A stretch of 64,000 nt of DNA from Cervus elaphus (lineage: Eukaryota; Chordata; Mammalia; Artiodactyla; Cervidae), in contig NC_057834.1 of the NCBI RefSeq assembly GCF_910594005.1, positions 105,551,650 to 105,615,649 of the forward strand. The letters are read 5' to 3'. The notes beneath the pieces are model-generated. The model had not been told where the DNA came from and searched no databases. It worked only from the letters and a program-made list of their open reading frames with translations. The translations under genes and the position numbers were made by a program. Shown here in pieces: positions 58,690 through 64,000 of the stretch; position 1 is the stretch's first letter, and the number at the start of each line of letters is the position of its first letter.

Positions 58690-60185
58690 ACATTAAGCTT
58701 TGTTATTTGTTTTTCATTTATTTCCTCTGATTTTTTTTCCCTCTGTTCTTTTCTTTTGGATTCTTTGATGATTATTTTAGAATTCTATTTATTTCCTGGT
58801 TTCTTAGTTATAACTCTGCATTATCTTTCTAATGGCTGCTCTAAGGCTTAAGATGTACTTTTTTTTTTTTTTTAGATATACTTCTTAATTTTAATATTTT
58901 GCCACTTCATGCAAAATGTAAAAACATTGCAACTATATCAGTCTATGCCTCCCACTGTGATTATCTGATATGATGGTTTTCTCATGTATTGTATAATTCT
59001 CACAAGATAATATTATAATTTTTGCTTTAAATTGTTATAGAAAAAGAAATTGAGAGGAAAACAATATTTTATATTTATCCAGAAATTTAATATTTCTAAT
59101 GATCTTCATTGTTCCTAAAGATCTGCGTTTTCATTTTATTGCTTACTTTTGGTTTAAAGCATTTTGGGGGGATAATTTCTTATAAGATAGCACAATCTTT
59201 TAGTTTTCTTTTATCTAGATATATCATTATTTCTTCTTTATTCTTGCCTTCAAAAATATTTTTGCTAGGTTGGAATTCTGGGTTGTCAATTTCTTTCAGC
59301 ACTTTTTAGAGGTTGATACACTGTCTTCTGGCCTTAGTTATTTCTCTGTTATCATCTGAACTGCTCTTCTCTAGTATGCCAAGTGTCTTTTTCTTTGGTA
59401 GCTTTCAAGATGATTTCATCTTTCTTTATCAGTAGGTGTGATTTTTCTTCATTTTATTTTTCTTGGAGTTCATTGCATTTCTTGAATTTATACATTTATG
59501 TATTTCATGAAAGTTGGGGACATTTTTGTCATTTTTTTTCAATTCTTTTTCTGCTTCTATTGTTTTATCCTAAAACTGTAATTCATCTGTGTTAAACAAT
59601 CTGGTATTGTCCTATAGGTGCTCAAGGTTTTGCTTTTTTTTTTTCTTTTCTGTCTTTTATCTCTTTCTTTTTCAGAATAGATGTTTTCTATTTATCTGTC
59701 TTCAAGTTAGTAGGTCGACTATGTTCTCCAATCTGCCATTAAGTCCGTACTATGAATTTAAAATTTTCAGATATTTTATTTTCCTTTCTAGGATTTCCTA
59801 GAATCCTTTAACATGTTTTCTATTAATTTTCTAAGATTTTCTATTCTTTGTTCATTGTAATCACATTTTGTTTTACATTATTTGGCACACTTTTAAATAG
59901 CTGTTTAAAATCTTTTTCTGCTAGTTCAGAATTTGGGTCATTTTATGGTTGGTTTTGGATTATACTTTCTCATGAGAATGGACTATATTTTCTTGCTTCC
60001 TTTATGCTGAGTGATTTTGGATTGCATCTTGGGCATTGATAACTTTTAGGTTGTACAGATTATATATTCTCCATAATCCTCTGAGAATATTCTTCTCTTC
60101 TTTCCTAACAGAATATTAGCTTTATTGGGTTCAAACTGAAAAAGCTGTGTCTATAAAAACATTTCAAATTTTCATTCGATTCTAT
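58690..60185 (-). mobile_element. Old L1 (L1M/HAL1 type), antisense
   Basis: Antisense blocks include 'tggctgctctaaggcttaag', 'tctttcagcactttttagag', 'actgtcttctggccttagtt', 'tagttcagaatttgggtcat' and 'ttggattgcatcttgggcat'. The copy is long, T-rich and without an intact frame. Short plus-strand frames in it are artefacts of T-richness. Confidence 0.8.
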
Positions 60186-60189
60186 AATC

Positions 60190-61410
60190 CTTATTTTAGC
60201 TTTCAATAATCTGTCCCATGTATCCAGAAATTTTGACATAGTTTAAGTACAGAATTTAGGGCTTCCCACTCCTATTTTCTCCTTTTTGAGGATCCCTCCC
60301 ACACTCACTTTATAGCAGCTACAGTTATATTAAACTTTTTTCTCTAGTTTTCAGGATTACAAAAATAAATGTTCTATTGGAGTTTTAGTAATTTAGTGTT
60401 GCCAATTGTGGCCTGTCCTTAGGGTTAAGTGTATAAAAGTGAAACTTAACTTGCTGCTCTCTTCTCTCCAAAATCTTTCTTCTTTTTCTCACTTTCAAGT
60501 AGCTTAAGGTAGTTTTTTCTTTATATTTGTCTAGAGTATATAGGTGTGTGCCCAATAGTTGATTCAGTTGGAGTTTATTTAGCTAAACCAGAAACAGATC
60601 CCATTTGAATGTCTCAAATTCACAGGCAATACCAATCAAGTGTTACCATACGTTGAAAGAAACTGCAGTTATGGATCCATCTGCTTTATCAATGAAGTAT
60701 GAGTGATTCATATTTGAAACATAATGCATGCATGTCAAAAATCTAGCATTAGATCAGTAGGTAACAAAATACATACATATCTATCATTATATTCTGCAAG
60801 GTTAACCAATCAACCCACAAGTGAGATTGATAGTGCTGCTAAAATAGCAGTAATGGTCATTACAAAGCAAGAATGGCAGAAATAAAACCATGATCAAAGC
60901 AATGCTGGTGATGTAAAGGTAACAAAATTTCCTTCTTATAAATTGCAAGCATTACAATGACCTGCTTGAGTTACAATGGAAACTGTGCAACATAGGGAAG
61001 CATTTTGATGAAGTCAGTCTTCTTAGTAGAAAATAGAAGTTCCATCCATGGGAGATTCTAGTAATGTGCTAATGACAGTTTTTGAATAATAAATTTTATA
61101 GCCTTAAATATCTTAGTAGATAACTTATTAGTAGGTTGAAGATGTATAGAATTTTGCACACTTAGCAATTATAGAAAAGACAAAATTGGAAGACCCCTTA
61201 AAGAAGGTAGTTATTCAGGCACTGGCCTGTCCCTATCTTGGCAAGCTCCAGTCAGAGGTATTTGCTCACTTTGGTACATCTTCTTTGCTCTTGGCCAAGG
61301 AGGTAAGGCAGGCCACGGAGCTGCTCCCACTGCACTGAGAAGAACTGGCTGGACATGGTCAGGCATGTTCTGTTCTAACTTTTGCTTACATTTTATTGCA
61401 TGCTCTCATA
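60190..61410. other. Unrecognised non-coding stretch
   Basis: I see no gene, SINE or LINE that I can name here. The composition is AT-rich and there are no frames of note. Confidence 0.5.
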
Positions 61411-61416
61411 AGTTGG

Positions 61417-61628
61417 GGCTTCCCAAGTGGCTCAGTGGTAAAGAATCTGCCTGCCAATGCAGGAGATGCAGGAGACGTGGGATCTAGCCCTGGCTTGGGA
61501 AGAGCCCCTAGAGGAGGAAATGACAAGTCACTCCAGTATTTTTGGCTGAGAAATCCCATGAACAGAGGGGCCTGGTGCATCCATGGGGTCACAAAGAGTC
61601 AGACATGACTTAGTGACTGAACATGCAC
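61417..61628 (+). mobile_element. Bov-tA SINE, sense, with imperfect target duplication
   Basis: 'ggggcttcccaagtggctca' to 'acatgacttagtgactgaac' is a full sense element. The flanks 'gcatgctctca' and 'gcatgcactca' differ at one base, which suggests an older insertion or mutation since. Confidence 0.9.
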
Positions 61629-61744
61629 GCATGCACTCAGCAAGTCTTTCCTTGACTTTGCAATAGTAAGAACTGAGTTGTATGTTAGTTTGCATTCAAA
61701 AGCAGGCAAAGTAGGACAAAAATTGAAAAAGAGGAGAAACTTCA

Positions 61745-62022
61745 TATGGGCTCTGGAGTCAACTGTATTTTTAAATCCTACTTCATCATGTAGCTGTGTG
61801 AAACAACAAGTTACCTAATCTTAGCCTCATTTTTTTATCCATAATATGGGGATGGTAATAAGAGCACCGTTTAAGGACTTATTCATGGGAGTGAATGAGA
61901 CAATGCATGCGACACACGTTATGAAACTTTCTGAAGACAGATGCTCACTCACTTGCAGGAACCTCCTAACTGTGTTTGGCACATGATAGGTGCTCAATAA
62001 ATATTTGATGATTAAATCAATG
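61745..62022 (+). mobile_element. MIR SINE, sense, nearly complete
   Basis: 'gggctctggagtcaactgta', 'ctaatcttagcctcattttt', 'taatatggggatggtaataa' and 'tgataggtgctcaataaata' span almost the full MIR, with an insertion before the last block. Confidence 0.78.
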
Positions 62023-63114
62023 AATAGGTAATTATAGTACCTGAAATGCAAAATTCATAGTAAACAGAAGTTCCTTCCCTTTCCAACCAACTGGTGATGT
62101 AGAACGATGGATGGAGTTTGGGTAGGCACTGGTAGGACTCATTTGATAGATGTGAAAAGAACTTGGCTATCATTCAAAACTCAGGGGAAGAAACACCTGG
62201 GCATTTATATCAGGAATGAAGAAGACAGACCCAGACCTACGGGGATGGCCTTAGGCAGCACTGTGATAAATGTTCATCATTATTATTTTTATAGCATCTT
62301 GCCTGAGTATGTTTCACATCTTTCAAAGCACTTTTTACCCTATGATTTTGTTTGTTTTTAGTATATTTCAAAAGAAAAGTTGCTGGCATTTCATGGATGA
62401 TAATTATGTGTCAGGTGCTATATGTGTGTATGTGTGTTTGCATGTATGTGTATTATATAATTTATATATACCTATCAATATTTTATATGTATTATAAATA
62501 TACATATAGATAGTATCTGACTATAATTTATTTGTAGAGACCAGTGAAGACCCGCAGGTTGAGAATATGTAAAGGGATAACATAGACATTTATGTGAAGC
62601 AGACTTTAGAGTCTTTGTCTTCAAGGATGCACTTCAGCTTGGAACCTGGGAGAGCAGACTATATTTAATTGTCTTGGCATGAAATGGACACAGTAGCTAT
62701 TATGCTTACTTAAAAAATGTCCATTCTACTACTCTTCACAATCTCAAAAAGCCAAGTTGCAATCTGTAAATGCCACCATGTCTCTTTTTGTCCATCTTTC
62801 CTCCATGATGAAATTAGCATCTTTGTGTTTAAGAACTTTGCTATTACCTATGCATTGTATATATTTAAAAGCAAATAAACTAAAATGAAGACAGGCTTCA
62901 CATTCCAACTGGCTGTGGAAAGCAATCATTATGAACACCTGTGAGCAATGCCTTATGCATGAAAGCCTCTGATTGGAATGTTAGATAGCAAAATCCTTCC
63001 ATTCTTGTAGGAAAACAAGTCCAGTGTGGAATGGCTTTAAATGACTTGATGCAAAATTAGCCATGAGAATTGAAATCAGAATGGATAGGACCACAATCCT
63101 GCAGCATACATAAA

Positions 63115-63262
63115 GCAGTGGTTCTTAACCCTAGTTAAGCATCATAGTTAACAGTGAACCTATTAAAATACAGATGTCAGACTCCACTCACTGAATTAGT
63201 GTCTCTTGGGATGAGAGGTTCCTAAACTTATAGTTTGAATTTTCTTCATATTTTAATCTGAA
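63115..63262 (+). mobile_element. MER5-type DNA transposon fragment
   Basis: 'cagtggttcttaaccctagt', 'cctattaaaatacagatgtc' and 'agactccactcactgaatta' match the 5' half and centre of MER5A. Confidence 0.7.
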
Positions 63263-63281
63263 GCACAGAAAAGTTTTATAA

Positions 63282-63345
63282 CTAATAGAGAGAAAAATGA
63301 TATTGTAACTAATAGAGAGAGGGAAATCATTTTTCTCTCTATTAG
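63282..63345. repeat. Perfect 20-bp inverted repeat with 24-bp spacer
   Basis: 63282-63301 (ctaatagagagaaaaatgat) and 63326-63345 are exact reverse complements. The spacer contains another direct copy of 'taactaatagagaga' (63306-63320, also at 63279-63293). The region could form a strong hairpin. Confidence 0.93.
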
Positions 63346-63492
63346 CACTTTTCTAAGTGTGGTCTGTAGTCCAGTTGCATCTGAGTCTTGGAGTGAGATG
63401 AGAGTGGAAGTGAGAGGGGAATGCATATTAAAATACAGATTCGTGGGCTGCACCTAAATTCTGCTGAATCTGCATTTCTAACTAATGTCCGA
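63346..63492 (+). mobile_element. Second MER5-type fragment
   Basis: 'cttttctaagtgtggtctgt', 'cagattcgtgggctgcacct' and 'gaatctgcatttctaact' resemble MER5. It begins exactly where the inverted repeat ends. Confidence 0.65.
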
Positions 63493-63504
63493 GGTAAATT
63501 TTTT

Positions 63505-64000
63505 TCATTGAGGTAATTTTTTTAGAGCAATCTGAGGTTTACAGCAAAATTGAGAGCAAGGTACATAGATTTCTTGTATTATTGCCACCCCCCACATGTA
63601 TCAACATTATCAACATCTCTCAACACAACGGTATTGATACATTTGTTAAAATTGATACCTACATCAACACATTATAATCCGGAAAGTTCTTAATTTACAT
63701 TAAAGTCATTCTTGATTTTTTACATTCTTTGAGTTAGTACATTCTTTTAGTTTGGACATGTATAATGACATGTGTGCATCCTTATGGTATCACCAGAGTA
63801 TTTTATCACCCTAAAAATCCTCTGTGCTTCATCTGTTCATCCTTCCCCTGCTCCCCAATCCCTGGTGATCGCTAATCTTTTTACTGTCTCCAAAGTTTTG
63901 GTTTTTTCCAGAATGTTATAGAATTGGAATCATACAATATGTACTCTCTCAGATTAGTAATGTGTGTTTAAGTTTCCTCCATGTCTTTTCATGGTTTGAT
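63505..64000 (-). mobile_element. Old L1 (L1M type), antisense, running off the window
   Basis: 'ggtttacagcaaaattgaga', 'ggacatgtataatgacatgt', 'gtatcaccagagtattttat', 'ctttttactgtctccaaagt' and 'ctccatgtcttttcatggtt' match the antisense 3' region of old L1. It continues past position 64000. Confidence 0.88.

Noticed and set aside
63505..64000. Considered as an LTR or retroviral remnant
   Set aside because: The block order matches the antisense 3' region of old L1 copies, and no LTR ends or viral domains are visible.

Overview
This window is vertebrate nuclear DNA from a ruminant, almost certainly a bovid (cattle, sheep, goat or buffalo). The evidence is its interspersed repeats. At least 15 tRNA-derived Bov-tA/BovA SINEs, four RTE-type BovB LINE 3' fragments, two young ruminant L1 3' ends and two CHR-type SINEs sit on a background of old eutherian repeats (MIR, L1M, MER5). 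There are no bacterial-style genes, operons, rRNA or tRNA genes. The base composition is AT-rich and CpG-depleted. Most open frames of 60 codons or more are chance or repeat-derived.

The one protein-coding feature I can support is a short exon on the minus strand at 25100-25195. It has 32 codons starting MKLADSVMAGKASDG and ending ARTWWM, followed directly by a GTGAGT splice donor. From memory this is an alternative N-terminus of the transcription factor NFIA, which would be spliced in phase 0 to the shared exon starting DEFHPF. That second exon is not in the window. The gene therefore runs off the left edge, and everything from 25.1 kb down to position 1 would be its intron. Sequence above 25.2 kb would be 5' flank or an upstream intron.

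Layout: 1-4.4 kb holds old L1 and MIR fragments, a C21 tract and an antisense BovB. 4.4-7.3 kb is largely unrecognised. 7.3-9.7 kb is T-rich antisense old L1 split by two Bov-tA. 10.5-15.9 kb is repeat-dense: a MIR split by BovB, three Bov-tA each with target duplications, and a five-element nest. 15.9-35.6 kb contains no ruminant SINE or BovB at all, only old MIRs. It surrounds the NFIA exon and includes CpG-retaining, homeodomain-site-rich stretches that look like regulatory DNA. 35.6-46 kb is again dense in SINE, BovB and L1. 46-58 kb mixes old repeats, a BovB, a 5'-truncated young L1 with perfect target duplications, and one long unexplained stretch near 56.2-57 kb. 58.7-60.2 kb is antisense old L1. 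61.4-64 kb holds a Bov-tA, a MIR, two MER5-like DNA transposon fragments flanking a perfect 20-bp inverted repeat, and another antisense L1M.

No novel protein system is visible. The most informative points are the NFIA exon and its SINE-poor, probably regulatory setting, a diverged 150-bp direct duplication at 33.7/34.7 kb, and several insertion histories that can be dated from nesting. Repeat-family names come from recognising consensus sequences by eye. Boundaries without target-site duplications are approximate to about 10-30 bp.
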